NCBI GenBank assembly: GCA_022414725.1
Contig: CM039462.1
Coordinates: forward strand, 92,276,261 to 92,340,260
Source of the DNA: Microglena sp. YARC
Taxonomy: Eukaryota; Chlorophyta; Chlorophyceae; Chlamydomonadales; Chlamydomonadaceae
Length of the DNA: 64,000 nucleotides
Direction of reading: 5' to 3'
Shown: positions 17,560 to 28,955 of the stretch, in pieces
How positions within the stretch are numbered: the stretch's first letter is position 1
How the letters are laid out: the number at the start of each line of letters is the position of its first letter
Translations under genes and position numbers: made by a program
The notes under the pieces: model-generated
What the model saw: the letters and a program-made list of their open reading frames with translations, nothing else
Told to the model about the DNA's origin: nothing
Databases searched by the model: none

Positions 17560-18533
17560 CCCTCTCTGGGAGGCCCCTCATCCGGCCTAAGCCGAGCAGA
17601 ACCGACATCAAGCCGCTCGAACCAGGAGCAGGCTTTGCCACAGCAGGAACAAGCTCCCCCACTGCAGGAGCAAGCTTCCCTACAGCAGGAGCAAGCTCCC
17701 CCACATCAACAGCAAGCTCCCCCACAGGAGCAGCCCCTCCCACAACAGGAGCAGCCCCTCCCACAGCAGGAGTAGCCCCTCCCACAGCAGGAGCAGCCCC
17801 TCCCATTTGGAGCACTTACTGCTGCGGGTCTGCCGATCGTTGTGGCTGAGCTCTATCAACAAGTCCAACGCTTGACAGAGGAGCAGGCCACCCGTGCCGC
17901 CATCTCCTCAAACCCAGCCTTGGGTGAGTTCCGTGCTAGAGCTACGGACCTAGAAGAAAAAATACGTAGAATAGCTTTGGCACTAACCACATCCTCAGAC
18001 TTCAAGGCCGCACACTCAGAGCTAGAGGAGGTCTTACTATTCGCAAGAGAAACGGCCACTAAGATGGCCACAGCTCTCGAAGCGTCCCTACCGATTGGTG
18101 CACTTACCTCCATTCAGCCCACCCTCCTGGCCAACCTAGCCCAACAGTCGCTAGGCGTTCTGCAATGCATGTTCCCTAGTAGCCCGTTTGCTCACCGCCT
18201 TCAAACACTCTCCACTCAAACTTTCGAGGTGTTTGCTTAGGACAATCACCCCATGTATGCGAAATGCTCCAACTTCATCTCCAAAATTAGGGAATTTGCA
18301 GACCCCATAGCTGAGCACCTTAGGAAACCTGAGCCACGGGGCAACCCCTCATCCCGGTCCTTTCGTCCCTCCCGGGCCAACCCTTCCAACCAGGCGGCTC
18401 CCATGGATAGGAACCTCCCCCTTCCCCCACCCCACTCAGTCCCCAACATATGCCGGACATTTCTTAACACCGGCCACTGCAGATTTGGGGACAGATGCAT
18501 CTACCAGCACATTGCACCACCACCCACCCGGCC
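17560..18533 (+). pseudogene. gag-like protein with CCCH zinc finger (left copy)
   Basis: It begins with a Gln/Pro-rich repeat region (17630-17810) that contains one TAG where sister repeats have CAG. An alpha-helical segment follows (ELYQQVQRLTEEQATRAAI to FEVFA), then an in-frame TAG at 18238, then a Pro/Arg-rich linker and a finger CRTFLNTGHCRFGDRCIYQH. The last has C-x8-C-x5-C-x3-H spacing. Gag of other retroelements usually carries CCHC knuckles, so CCCH is notable. In the uninterrupted copy the frame would stop just after this finger and pol overlaps it in another frame. Both copies share the TAG. Confidence 0.65.
18529..18533 (+). repeat. Target-site duplication CGGCC (left)
   Basis: CGGCC here and at 22825-22829 flanks the LTR element. 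The empty site CCCGGCCCTAATG is preserved in the other retroelement copy near 27108. Confidence 0.9.
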
Positions 18534-18831
18534 TATCAGCATGAATAGCGGTGCTCTCGCTTGTTTTATGTCTTGGTGACTCCTTGTGTACTCCCTTAGA
18601 ACTATCGGTCCTGACAGTACTATGTCAGCTTCCTGTTGACTGCGTCATCGGTTCTTCTGACACGCGCTGTCTAGCCTGTACCCTGATCAGGTTCCAGGCT
18701 ACCGCCCCCTTTCCTCCACTGGTGCCCCTTAATGGGTCTCCTGTGCTTGTAACTTATTCTCGTCTCCGCATTTATAGATTGGCGTGCTGCACACACAAAG
18801 TCCACTCTCCGGAGTGTTATCCAAGCTGATA
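18534..18831 (+). repeat. LTR, left
   Basis: Begins TATCAGCATGAATAGC and ends CCAAGCTGATA. Nearly identical to 22527-22824. Confidence 0.9.
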
Positions 18832-18868
18832 GGTTATACGGTCCTTCATTTACTACCACTGCTTTGCG

Positions 18869-19375
18869 ATGCAACTTCCGCGAGGACCTCCCGCCATTTT
18901 GAGAAACTCCATGACATGGATGGTCTTTCCTGGACGCGCGGGATGCGCAGTATCATTCTCAGCGATGGCTGCGACCAATCCTTCCAACGGAGGAACGGCT
19001 CCTCTTGATGATTGGCTAGACGTTTGTGCACCAGCTGCCTCTGCTAGCGGTCATGAGAGTCCTTCCGCCATCGTGGAAGTAACCCCCCCGGTCATTCCTC
19101 CATCTTCTCTTCCTTTTCCTCCCCTGCCGTCTGTCGCCTCCTCCCGTCTGTCGTAGATGACTGTGACGTGCAGACTCAAGTCGGCGACTAGCCTGGACAT
19201 CGGTGGAGATACCCCGTCTTCGTCTGCTCGCGTCCTTGACGTCGCTAACCTTTCTCCGGTGTTTGAGGCTCTGCCTGCATACCGGAGGTTGCCAAGCCGA
19301 CCAAGCTCCCTGCAGATGTCTACGTCGTCTTTGCCCCCTTTGCTCTGCCCAGCCGACGGTCGGCTACTGGCATGA
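18869..19375 (+). pseudogene. Hypothetical frame near the 5' end of the LTR element
   Basis: About 168 codons with one internal TAG at 19154 and a Ser/Pro-rich middle (VIPPSSLPFPPLPSVASSRL). It occupies the gag position of the LTR element but no domain is recognised. It may be a degenerate gag or chance. Confidence 0.3.
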
Positions 19376-19399
19376 GCTTGCGCTCTAGTGGCTCTGTGC

Positions 19400-22300
19400 T
19401 ACCTTCTGGAGAATTTTTTCGATCAAGCTGGCGGATCGCCGGCACTGCCGTAGGGTTCGCCAGAGGAGGACGACCTACGCGTCTGGACCTGGAGATTCTG
19501 GAGGTGGTAGGAAGCAGGGGGGTATGGTCAGCACCACTACGGGTGCTGCTCCCTCTACCCCCAACCGGGTGAGTCGAGCGATAGAGGGGGGGACTTGAGA
19601 TTGACTGATCATCGACGGCGGGATATTAGGACCTTTACATGCCTCGGCTCTGCTCTTCGCATCCTAGCGATAAATGTTCGAATTCTGCCCTTGCGATTTA
19701 CGATTTTCTGCCATTGGTGCGATTTTCTGCACCAGGTGCGACTTGCTGCACTGTCAATCTCGTCTCCTTTTTCCCATACCTCAAATCTCGACTTCGACCT
19801 AACGCTTCCCCACCTTCTGTGATCCCAGGTCTCGCAGCGCCGGACTTCGCCCATGCTACATGCCGCAGTGGACGCCGTCCTGGCCCTAGTCCAGCGGCCG
19901 TGGAGGATCTTTGGCATGATATCTTGGTGGATATTTTTCTCTCTTAGGCTCCTTGTGACCCCTGGGTGCGTTCCGTGGTTCGACAGAGGTTACTACTTTG
20001 TCTTCCCGTGCCCTTGGTTCCCCCCTTAGGTGTATGCCTTAGCTACGTGAGTTTGGGTTCAAGTGTTTGAGTTCTGATAGGGCTTAGGAATTTTTAGTTA
20101 AGTGGTATAGAGGCATGGTTGATCTCGATTAGTTGGGGCATGCATGAGTTGTTGATGATGACACTGCTCAGCATGGTGCTAGTGTGTTATCTTCGCAATC
20201 GCGTGTTCATCTAGGGAGACAAGACTCCTTCGGAGCTTTTCTTTGGGGTTGCACCTGATGTGTCGTTGTTGCGTTTGTTTGGTTGCCCTTGCTATGTAAT
20301 CTTAGTATTGGGCAGTCACGCAACAAGCTAGTTAGAAAGGCATTATTTGGTAGACTGGTTGGGTATTCCCTGGTGAGTAAGGGTTATTATATTTGGGTTT
20401 CCAATGTTGCGCCAGTTAGTAGTGAGTAGTGATGTACTCTCTATCGCCAGTTCAGTTCTAAACTGTCTTCCTGGGTTCTCCCTTTAGTATGGGTCCCCGT
20501 GCCCGCTTGCATCCCTCCTGTCATCAAACGGTGATATGTTATGTGTTACCGGTAATTACCTACGCCCTTTAACAACCCCAATTGTTGTTGGCTGGCCTGG
20601 CTGGATGTATCATTGTTGCATTCTAGACCAGGGCCTGATCTTGCTGTATTGTGTGTGAAGTTTTAGGGCGGGGGGGAGTTGGATATCCAACTATAATCTT
20701 AGCCGAATCTCAGGGGGTCGCCAGGCCCTCCTCTGTGCCACGTTTTAGCGGTGAAGCTTTTAGGATTTAGACAGCCTTCGATCATAGTGGTACCTGGATC
20801 AGGTCCATTGACTAATAGTCGCCAACCTCCGACCACCTCGCATGGCTCGCGGGTGTCTATAATTCCGACGCCTCCTGTCGTCCCTGGTGGATTACTCGGG
20901 TCAAGCCCATGTGATGATGTAGCCGTTGCCGAATGGGTAAGTGATGATCTTGAACACTGGTCTAGCTTGATACTGCGTATGGCTGGGGTGTTACAGTCAA
21001 CCCAGGATTCATTGTTTTAGGTGCTGCTGGTTCTCATACGTAGGTTAACATGGCCCTATGTGTGAGTGCCTATTCCTCAGCACCTCCTAGACTGACTTAT
21101 AGGGTAGTCTAGATTGGTGGAGCGTTACGACACTTTGTTTAGGCAGCTTCCTTTCAGCTGTATTTCTTGGTTTTGGTGGAAGGTGGTACTTAATTCAGAC
21201 CACCGTTATAGCGTCTTGATGGTTTCTGACTCTTAGTTCCATAGGCAGATGGTTCGTTCGGTGGAGCTCATCATAGATTAGCTATTTCTTTTTTACTCCA
21301 CACTGTTTTTAGATCACCAGCCCCTCATGTGATTGGAACTTTTTGTGGAGTGTAGTAGTTATTTCCCTTTGGATTTTACTGTAATTTGGTGGGCTGGGTC
21401 ATCTTGCAGTTGTACTTGCAGATGTCCTTGCAGTTGAACTTGCAGATGTACCGCCGCTCACCTCTTTCTTGTTTTCCGAGTGTATTTCAAGCGCCCTTTC
21501 AGTCCATCCTTTGCAGTAAATTCTTTGAAGTCCTTTTTATGCGTTTACTATTTTTCAGGTGGACAATAGGTTTTATGTACTATGGTTGTACATCTACCCT
21601 TCTATTGTTCATTGAACTGTGTTTCCTTTGTTGGTTACAAGTTTCTTGAAAATTTTAACTTCGCATCCTTTGGATTTTTTCAGTTGCTGCAAGTTTGGTT
21701 TGCTTTAGTTAGGCGCTTGGTTTGTCTTGAGTGCATGAGTTCTTTGCGGTGCGATACCCACCTCCTAGAATGTTTTAGTTAGTGCCGTAACTGGGGATTT
21801 ATGATAATTAACTTTCATAAATCTTCTTACTTCCATTTTTGAGTGAGAAACCAGTTCATCATGGTTTTTTCATCCCAACCTAGTCATGAATTCTATGCTA
21901 AGAATAGTTTTTAAGGTAGTGGATTTTTCCATCGACTCTTTTTTTTCCATCGTAGTCTTTAGTGTCCTCTTGTCTGCGTCCTTTAGGCTTTGATTCTCTC
22001 GTGTGCTGCGCTCACACGATATTTCAATCCGTCTCTTTGGTTATCATTGATTGGCGTTAGGTTCCTATTCCCGGATCGGGTTTTCTATACCGTTGTTCCC
22101 CAACTTTGATATACGATTTTTTCAGTCTTCTCTTTAGGTTAAGTTCTCGGTTCTTTCAGTCACCGTTGTTCCCCTTCCTTTGGTATTAGGATTGATTTCT
22201 GTTTGGCCTCCCTGTGATTTTTCTGGTTTGGTGCCTACTATTCTGGATGAATAGTATTTTTGCGCTTACCATGGATGGTTACATTTCCATTTTGGTCTCA

Positions 22301-22526
22301 GCTCAGCTCGGTATGACCCAAGTTTTTTGCTGCTACATTTTCGGAGTACTGCAGTGGTTTTTGGTTCATCCTTTCTCATCCTTTTATTTTAGACAAGGCT
22401 TCCTTCTGGTTTCCTATTTTTCCGCCGTTCCTTAATAATTTTTGTTTCCTACCAGTTTATGGTTCTATGTCCCCAGTGCCATAGGTGGAGTACTAGTATT
22501 GTATGTCACCTGCGTCATAGGTGGAG
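19400..22526. other. Non-coding interior of the LTR element
   Basis: Becomes strongly T-rich on the plus strand after about 19950. Only short, unremarkable frames occur on either strand. No motif recognised. Confidence 0.5.
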
Positions 22527-22824
22527 TATCAGCATGAATAGCGGTGCTCTCGCTTGTTTTATGTCTTGGTGACTCCTTGTGTACTCCCTTAGAACTATCG
22601 GTCGTGACAGTATTATGTCAGCTTCCTGTTGACTGCGTCATCGGTTCTTCTGACACGCGCTGTCTAGCCTGTACCCTGATCAGGTTCCAGGCTACCGCCC
22701 CCTTTCCTCCACTGGTGCCCCTTAATGGGTCTCCTGTGCTTGTAACTTATTCCCGTCTCCGCATTTATAGATTGGCGTGCTGCACACACAAAGTCCACTC
22801 TCCGGAGTGTTATCCAAGCTGATA
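22527..22824 (+). repeat. LTR, right
   Basis: Same length as the left LTR, with only a few differences seen (such as GTCGTGACAGTATTATG against GTCCTGACAGTACTATG). A short AGGTGGAG purine stretch precedes it and could be the polypurine tract. Confidence 0.9.
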
Positions 22825-24496
22825 CGGCCCTAATGCAACCACCACCCATTCCCACCTCCTGGATAACACAGAACCAGAAGATTGGATCATTAACCTTCGC
22901 GAGGACCCCTTTGTACCCTATCCAGGGACGATACCTAGCGTCCCATCCGCCCAACAATCACCAACACGGTTACAGGACCTCTTGGATTTCCAAGCAACCA
23001 TTCCATCTTACCCCTGTTACAACGTACAACACTTGGTCTCAATGCACGAGGCCTTAGAACTCCTACACCACCTCACTGCTGACAAGCAATGGCAACCTCA
23101 ATCCCCACAATTCTTAGAGGACAGCATTTGGGCAGACCTACCCGACCCAAAGTCCTTTGATGCCAGACACTTCAGCTCCCATGCCCAGATGATGGAAGCT
23201 TTCTTCACCACCACTCAATCCAACTCACGTCAAGCAAATATAGTGGTGCAGTGGGCAAAGGAAGGGATGAAGTTCAAATTCACCAGTCCTCAGTCCACAG
23301 CCCACGCACCATATCACCCCAAAAAGGTGGAAATCGTGGAACACATGCTCACTAGAGCACTCCCACCTCTTTCAAACATAAAACCATGGCTACAGGGAAC
23401 ATAACCGAAACCCATTCACTTCCCCAACCATTCCTCGGTAACACAACACTCGGACTTCGTGAGGACGGAAGTCCAAGACGCCATCCGGAAACGTGTTATC
23501 ATTCCTTGGCCATCCCAAACACAACCCACTATCATCAATGGGCTGCTAGTAGCGTCCAATAAGGAGAAGTTGCGTTTATGTATGAACCCCTCATATTTGA
23601 ACCTTTTCTTACCGTATCACCGCCTCACCTATGAATCACTCCATAACCTCAAAAACCTAGCGTGCCCAGGTGATTGGGGGTGTCCAACGGATGATAAATC
23701 AGGTAACTAGCAACTTCCCATGCACCCCTCCACATGGCCATACCTAGCTTTCCAGCTAGAGGGCCTTGTATACTATTTCACCCACCTACCTTTCGGCATT
23801 TATAGCACCAGCATGCTACATTTACACCACTCTCAAGCACACAATCATGATGCCACTCCGAAAGTGGGGCATCAGGTGCATCACTATGATAGATGATACA
23901 GCGGCTTTGCAAACATCACAACCCATGGCGCAGGCTCAGGCCTACGCACTAGCACGCCTCTTTGCGGCTTTAGGGTTCACCCTCAACCATAAGTCACTCT
24001 TGAAAGCCACTCAGGTCTTCAAGTTCTTAGGCCTCACTGTCAACCTCCGGGAACGCATGTTCCAAGTTCCCGAGGACAAAATTACAGACCTGTCAGCCCA
24101 AATCACCCAACTCCAGGCAGAAACCGAGGTATCAAACCGGGCCCTAGCACGGGTAGCAAGGAAGCTTAGTGCAATGTCCCAAGCGCTGGACTTGGCCCCC
24201 CTACTCGCTACTTCAATCATTCACTGTGAACAAGGGCTAGCAAATTGGGACTCCCTATACCCATCCACCCACGCACTAAAGGAGGACCTCTTCCTATCCT
24301 TGTCCATCCTCACCACAAAAAATGGGAAACATTGGGATGCTCGTGACCATGTGGTCCGGGTAGTGGGGGATGCATCCGAGTCCGCAGTCGCAGCTTTCAC
24401 CCCGGACAACGAGCTCGATCACCCTATTGTGATTCCATTCACCCACACCCAAATGTTAGAAGCACAACAACACACATGGGCAAGTACGGCTAGATT
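22825..24496 (+). pseudogene. Reverse transcriptase/RNase H of DIRS-like element (left copy)
   Basis: The frames run in order: HLTADKQWQPQ to LQGT (stop), RTEVQDAIRKRVIIPWPSQT to KSGN (TAG), then QLPMHP to LPFGI. A one-base shift leads into CYIYTTLKHTI, GIRCITMIDDTAAL (the xxDD catalytic box), TLNHKSLLKATQVFKFLGLT and an RNase H-like DASESAVAAF. Motif order and the LGFTLNHKS...FLGLTV signature fit YR-retroelement (DIRS) reverse transcriptases. The stops and shift occur in the sister copy too. It ends within RNase H at about 24496. Confidence 0.75.
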
Positions 24497-24790
24497 GTTA
24501 ACACTAACAGTAAAAAAACTAACTAACACTGGTCTTGTGCTTGAATGTCAATCTTTGACACCTGTAACTAATCAACGACTAATCAACTTAAAGACCTAAT
24601 GTGTCAGCACGGCGTTAATGTCTGGCGTGTGGGCCTGCTCTTCGGGTACGGAGGTCGTACTCTTAGGTGCAGTTGAGCCCAAGCATAACTGGCTCCGCCA
24701 GTGGCCGGGTGCTAGGAAGTAGGGGATTTGCTTCCAAAGTGTACAACTAGCTCCGCTAGGGGGACTTATTTTGCTGAAAGAACGTAGGAG
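24497..24790. other. Centre of the large inverted repeat
   Basis: Unique sequence separating the two converging retroelement copies. 24500-24600 is AT-rich. 24640-24760 has a CTCCGCCAGTGGCCGG and CTCCGCTAGGGGG pair of related words. No gene seen. Confidence 0.4.
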
Positions 24791-25189
24791 TTATGGGTAT
24801 CCTGTCTCCAGGCGGGCCTGACGAAGGAGGTCCTGCCTGTGTGCTCTAGTGAGCATGTTGTGTGAAGTGGGGGGCACTGGTGGTGTCCAAGGTGTAGGGG
24901 GTGGCAGGGGGGTGTCATCTAGAGACTGTGGAGGAGAAGGCGGAACTGGGGCCGTTATGGCCGACTGTTGTGGTGTTTCAGGGCCTTCTGAATCGGGCTC
25001 CGTCTCGAACAGGGCATCGGACAGTGAGCTAGGGTAATGGTGGGCCCTATCCGAACTGGTTTCGGGTACCAATTGTGTACCCAGTTCAGGAGGGGACCAA
25101 TCGTACACTGGGCTTGGTGGAGAGATGCCGTCAGGGCTAGGCATGTACTGTTGTGGAGGGTGAAGTAATGCTGCCACTGTGGGTTCCAA
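24791..25189 (-). CDS. Proline-rich frame at the 3' end of the right retroelement copy
   Basis: About 130 residues rich in Pro/Ser/Thr, ending LTRAHRQDLLRQARLETGYP. Possibly the C-terminal extension of the element's polyprotein. No domain recognised and no counterpart in the left copy, which is truncated before it. Confidence 0.35.
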   Translation of the reverse strand: MEPTVAALLHPPQQYMPSPDGISPPSPVYDWSPPELGTQLVPETSSDRAHHYPSSLSDALFETEPDSEGPETPQQSAITAPVPPSPPQSLDDTPLPPPTPWTPPVPPTSHNMLTRAHRQDLLRQARLETGYP

Positions 25190-25241
25190 GCATTGCCTAC
25201 AGGTTTCCAGGCAGTCACATGAAATAGTGACGGAGCCTAAG

Positions 25242-25690
25242 TTAGGCCTGAGTCGGCCACCATATGTAATGGATGAAGACCGGGAAATGTGGTTGGTAAG
25301 CCCGGTTGAAGGGAGGAGGCACTAAAGCTCCTGGCCGGAACCATTTGTGTCTGCCCGTGAGGGTCACGGAGTGTTGGATGGGAAGACGTGAGAGCATGGA
25401 TACCCATGGCTTGTTGAATTGTGGTACGAGGAGGATGCAATCTACTTGTTCCCTAAAGATGCGGTGTAAGGTGTGTGAGATAAGTGAGAAGGGGGGGTTA
25501 ATCCAGGCCAAGTGGCGGGCCGAGTTGGATTTATTCCGAGCCCAAGGTTGCGTGAAAGCATCAATACCTTGGCAGCCGGGCCCAAGAACTAGGGAGTAGT
25601 AGCTAGTGGGAACTGTTGCGTTGTGCGGGGATGCAAATATGTCAATCGTGGGTACCTTGTGTTGTAGAGGTGATTGTTTTAAGCATGCGT
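25242..25690 (-). pseudogene. Post-RNase H domain of DIRS-like element
   Basis: Contains VPTIDIFASPHNATVP, then GIDAFTQPWARN and AWINPPFSLI followed by LLVPQFNKPWVSML. This is the domain downstream of RNase H in DIRS/Ngaro-type elements (T-IDLFAS...DAF...PPF.LI...P.WP.QPW). The N-terminal part joins an RT truncated at HCEQ, so an internal deletion removed RNase H. Confidence 0.75.
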
Positions 25691-25692
25691 TG

Positions 25693-27154
25693 CTAACGAT
25701 TTTGTTCACAGTGAATGATTGAAGTAGTGAGTAGGGGGGCCAAGTCCAGCGCTTGGGACATTGCACTAAGCTTCCTTGCTACCCGTGCTAGGGCCCGGTT
25801 TGATACCTCGGTTTCTGCCTGGAGTTGGGTGATTTGGGCTGACAGGTCTGTAATTTTGTCCTCGGGAACTTGGAACATGCATTCCCGGAGGTTGACAGTG
25901 AGGCCTAAGAACTTGAAGACCTGAGTGGCTTTCAAGAGTGACTTATGGTTGAGGGTGAACCCTAAAGCCGCAAAGAGGCGTGCTAGTGCGTAGGCCTGAG
26001 CCTGCGCCATGGGTTGTGATGTTTGCAAAGCCGCTGTATCATCTATCATAGTGATGCACCTGATGCCCCACTTTCGGAGTGGCATCATGATTGTGTGCTT
26101 GAGAGTGGTGTAAATGTAGCATGCTGGTGCTATATATGCCGAAAGGTAGGTGGGTGAAATAGTATACACGGCCCTCTAGCTGGAAAGCTAGGTATGGCCA
26201 TGTGGAGGGGTGCATGGGAAGTTGCTAGTTACCTGATTTATCATCCGTTGGACACCCCCAATCACCTGGGCACGCTAGGTTTTTGAGGTCATGGAGTGAT
26301 TCATAGGTGAGGCGGTGATACGGTAAGAAAAGGTTCAAATATGAGGGGTTCATACATAAACGCAACTTCTCCTTATTGGACGCTACTAGCAGCCCATTGA
26401 TGATAGTGGGTTGTGTTTGGGATGGCCAAGGAATGATAACATGTTTCCGGATGGCGTCTTGGACTTCCGTCCTCACGAAGTCCGAGTGTTGTGTTACCGA
26501 GGAATGGTTGGGGAAGTGAATGGGTTTCGGTTATGTTCCCTGTAGCCATGGTTTTATGTTTGAAAGAGGTGGGAGTGCTCTAGTGAGCATGTGTTCCACG
26601 ATTTCCACCTTTTTGGGGTGATATGGTGCGTGGGCTGTGGACTGAGGACTGGTGAATTTGAACTTCATCCCTTCCTTTGCCCACTGCACCACTATATTTG
26701 CTTGACGTGAGTTGGATTGAGTGGTGGTGAAGAAAGCTTCCATCATCTGGGCATGGGAGCTGAAGTGTCTGGCATCAAAGGACTTTGGGTCGGGTAGGTC
26801 TGCCCAAATGCTGTCCTCTAAGAATTGTGGGGATTGAGGTTGCCATTGCTTGTCAGCAGTGAGGTGGTGTAGGAGTTCTAAGGCCTCGTGCATTGAGGCC
26901 AAGTGTTGTGCGTTGTAACAGGGGTAAGATGGAATGGTTGCTTGGAAATCCAAGAGGTCATGTAACCGTGTTGGTGATTGTTGAGCGGATGGGACGCTAG
27001 GTATCGTCCCTGGATGGGGTACAAAGGGGTCCTCGCGAAGGTTAATGATCCAATCTTCTGGTTCTGTGTTATCCAGGAGGTGGGAATGGGTGGTGGTTGC
27101 ATTAGGGCCGGGTGGGTGGTGGTGCAATGTGCTGGTAGATGCATCTGTCCCCAA
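25693..27154 (-). pseudogene. Reverse transcriptase of DIRS-like element (right copy)
   Basis: Same segments as the left copy in the same order on the minus strand: 27154-26531, 26476-26225 and 26169-25693. It has the same TAA after LQGT, the same TAG after KSGN and the same one-base shift after LPFGI. The catalytic box reads MIDD. Differences between copies are scattered substitutions. Confidence 0.75.
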
Positions 27155-28109
27155 ATCTGGCCGGTGTTAAGAAATGTCCGGCATATGTTGGGGTCTAAGT
27201 GGGGTGGGGGAAGGGGGAGGTTCCTATCCATGGGAGCCGCCTGGTAGGAAGGGTTGGCCCGGGAGGGTCGAAAGGACCGGGATGAGGGGTTGCCCCGTGG
27301 CTCAGGTTTCCTAAGGTGCTCAGCTATGGGGTCTGCAAATTCCCTAATTTTGGAGATGAAGTTGGAGCATTTCGCATACATGGGGTGATTGTCCTAAGCA
27401 AACACCTCGAAAGTTTGAGTGGAGAGTGTTTGGAGGCGGTGAGCAAACGGGCTACCAGGGAACATGCATTGCAGAACGCCTAGCGACTGTTGGGCTAGGT
27501 TGGCCAGGAGGGTGGGCTGAATGGAGGTAAGTGCACCAACCGGTAGGGACGCTTCGAGAGCTGTGGCCATCTCAATGGCCGTTTCTCTTGCGAATAGTAA
27601 GGCCTCCTCTAGCTCTGAGGGTGTGGCCTTGAAGTCTAAGGATGTGGTTAGTGCCAAAGCTATTCTACGTTTTTTTTCTAGGTCCGTAGCTCTAGCACAG
27701 AACTCACCCAAGGCTGGGTTTGAGGTGATGGCGGCATGGGTGGCCTACTCCTCTGTCAAGCGTTGGACTTGTTGATAGAGCTCAGCCACAACGATCGGCA
27801 GACCCGCAGCAATAAGTGCTCCAAATGGGAGGGGCTGCTCCTGCTGTGGGAGGGGCTACTCCTGCTGTGGGAGGGGCTGCTTCTATTGTGGGAGGGGCTG
27901 CTCCTATGGGGGAGCTTGCTGTTGATGTGGGGGAGCTTGCTCCTGCTGTAGGGAAGCTTGCTCCTACAGTGGGGGAGCTTGTTCCTGCTGTGGCAAAGCC
28001 TGCTCCTGGTTCGAGCGGCTTGATGTCGGTTATGCTCGGCTTAGGCCGGATGAGGGGCCTCCCAGAGAGGGTAGAGCCGTTTCCCCCTAAAGTAGGGGTC
28101 AGAAAGTGA
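26878..28109 (-). pseudogene. gag-like protein (right copy), finger destroyed
   Basis: Inverted counterpart of 17560-18533. It has the same Gln/Pro repeat with the same TAG and the same TAG after FEVFA. A 5-base deletion in the finger (GGCCACTGCAGATTT in the left copy reads GGCCAGATTT here) shifts frame after CRTFLNTG, so the CCCH motif is lost. Confidence 0.7.
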
Positions 28110-28144
28110 TTGGCAAGTGAGTAAGATGGACATTATCAAATGTG

Positions 28145-28800
28145 TATTTAGGTTCTGCCGTCCTGGTAATGGGCATAGCGGCTACCTAGCCTGTATTATT
28201 TGCGTTTCTAGGCTTAGCCGTCCCAATAACCGGGCATAGCGGCTATTCAGCCTATGTTGTTTGCATTTGTAGGCTGCCGCCCCAGTAACGGGCATAGCGG
28301 GTGTCCAACCTTAATGCTTGCAATTCTAGGCCCAACCGTCCAAATAATAGGGCAGAGCGGCTATTTAGCCTGATTCAATTCTACATTTAGCCGTCCCCAA
28401 AACGAGGCATAGCGGCTACCTAGTTAGTATCATTTGTGTCTCTAGGTTCTACCGTCCCGATAATGGGCATAGCGGCTACCTAGTCATCATCATTTACGTT
28501 TGTAGGCTCAGCCGTCCCAATAACAGGGCATAGCGGCTATTTAGCCTATATTATTTGCAGCTATAGGCTTAGCCGTCCCAGTAACGGGCATAGCGGCTAT
28601 CCAGCTTGTTTCCTGCGTTTAGGCCCAACCGTCCCAAGAATAGGGCAGAGCGGCTGTTTAGCCTATGATGACTTGAATTCTAGGCTTTGCCGTCCCCAGG
28701 AACGGGCATAGCGGCTACCTAGTCAGAATAATTTGAGATTTTGAGTATCTATGTTCAGCCGTCCCGATCATGGGCATAGCGGCTGCCTAGACTGTACTAT
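28145..28800. repeat. 11-unit hairpin array (right copy)
   Basis: Inverted counterpart of 16845-17490 with the same number of units and the same variant CAGAGCGG units at matching positions. The array was duplicated with the element as a block. Confidence 0.9.
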
Positions 28801-28955
28801 ATGAGACATTAAGCTCTGTAGGTAGTAAAAACGGTAGGTAGGTCCGGTATGTATTGAAAGTCCTTCGCAAGGTGCGCTACCTGTCATTGCCTAGTAGTGG
28901 CAAGAACTACGCGGGTTTGAACTGCGCCGGGAGGGCGCAGCGAACTGTCGGAAGA

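Larger units (their letters stand above)
18534..22824 (+). mobile_element. 4.29-kb LTR element without recognisable pol
   Basis: Two 298-bp direct repeats enclose 3.7 kb, with a 5-bp CGGCC target duplication and a precisely matching empty site in the sister copy. Termini are TATCAGC...GCTGATA rather than TG...CA. No protease, RT or integrase motifs were found; the interior is T-rich with short frames. This is the profile of a non-autonomous (LARD-like) LTR retrotransposon. The LTRs differ at only a few positions, so insertion is recent relative to the host element. Orientation is assigned arbitrarily. Confidence 0.85.
16485..24496 (+). mobile_element. DIRS/Kangaroo-like retroelement, left copy
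   Basis: Contains a hairpin array, gag with a CCCH finger and RT into RNase H, all plus strand, preceded by the divergent recombinase. It may extend to 15040. It matches 30600-25690 in inverted orientation, except for the Helitron inserted in that copy and the 4.3-kb LTR element inserted in this one (18534-22824). It keeps an RNase H-like end (GDASESAVAAF) that the other copy lost. It carries several stops and one frameshift shared with the other copy, so it is defective. Confidence 0.75.

Noticed and set aside
19639..19947. Overlapping frames on both strands inside the LTR element as a possible gene
   Set aside because: No start context, domain or splice structure; both strands equally open.
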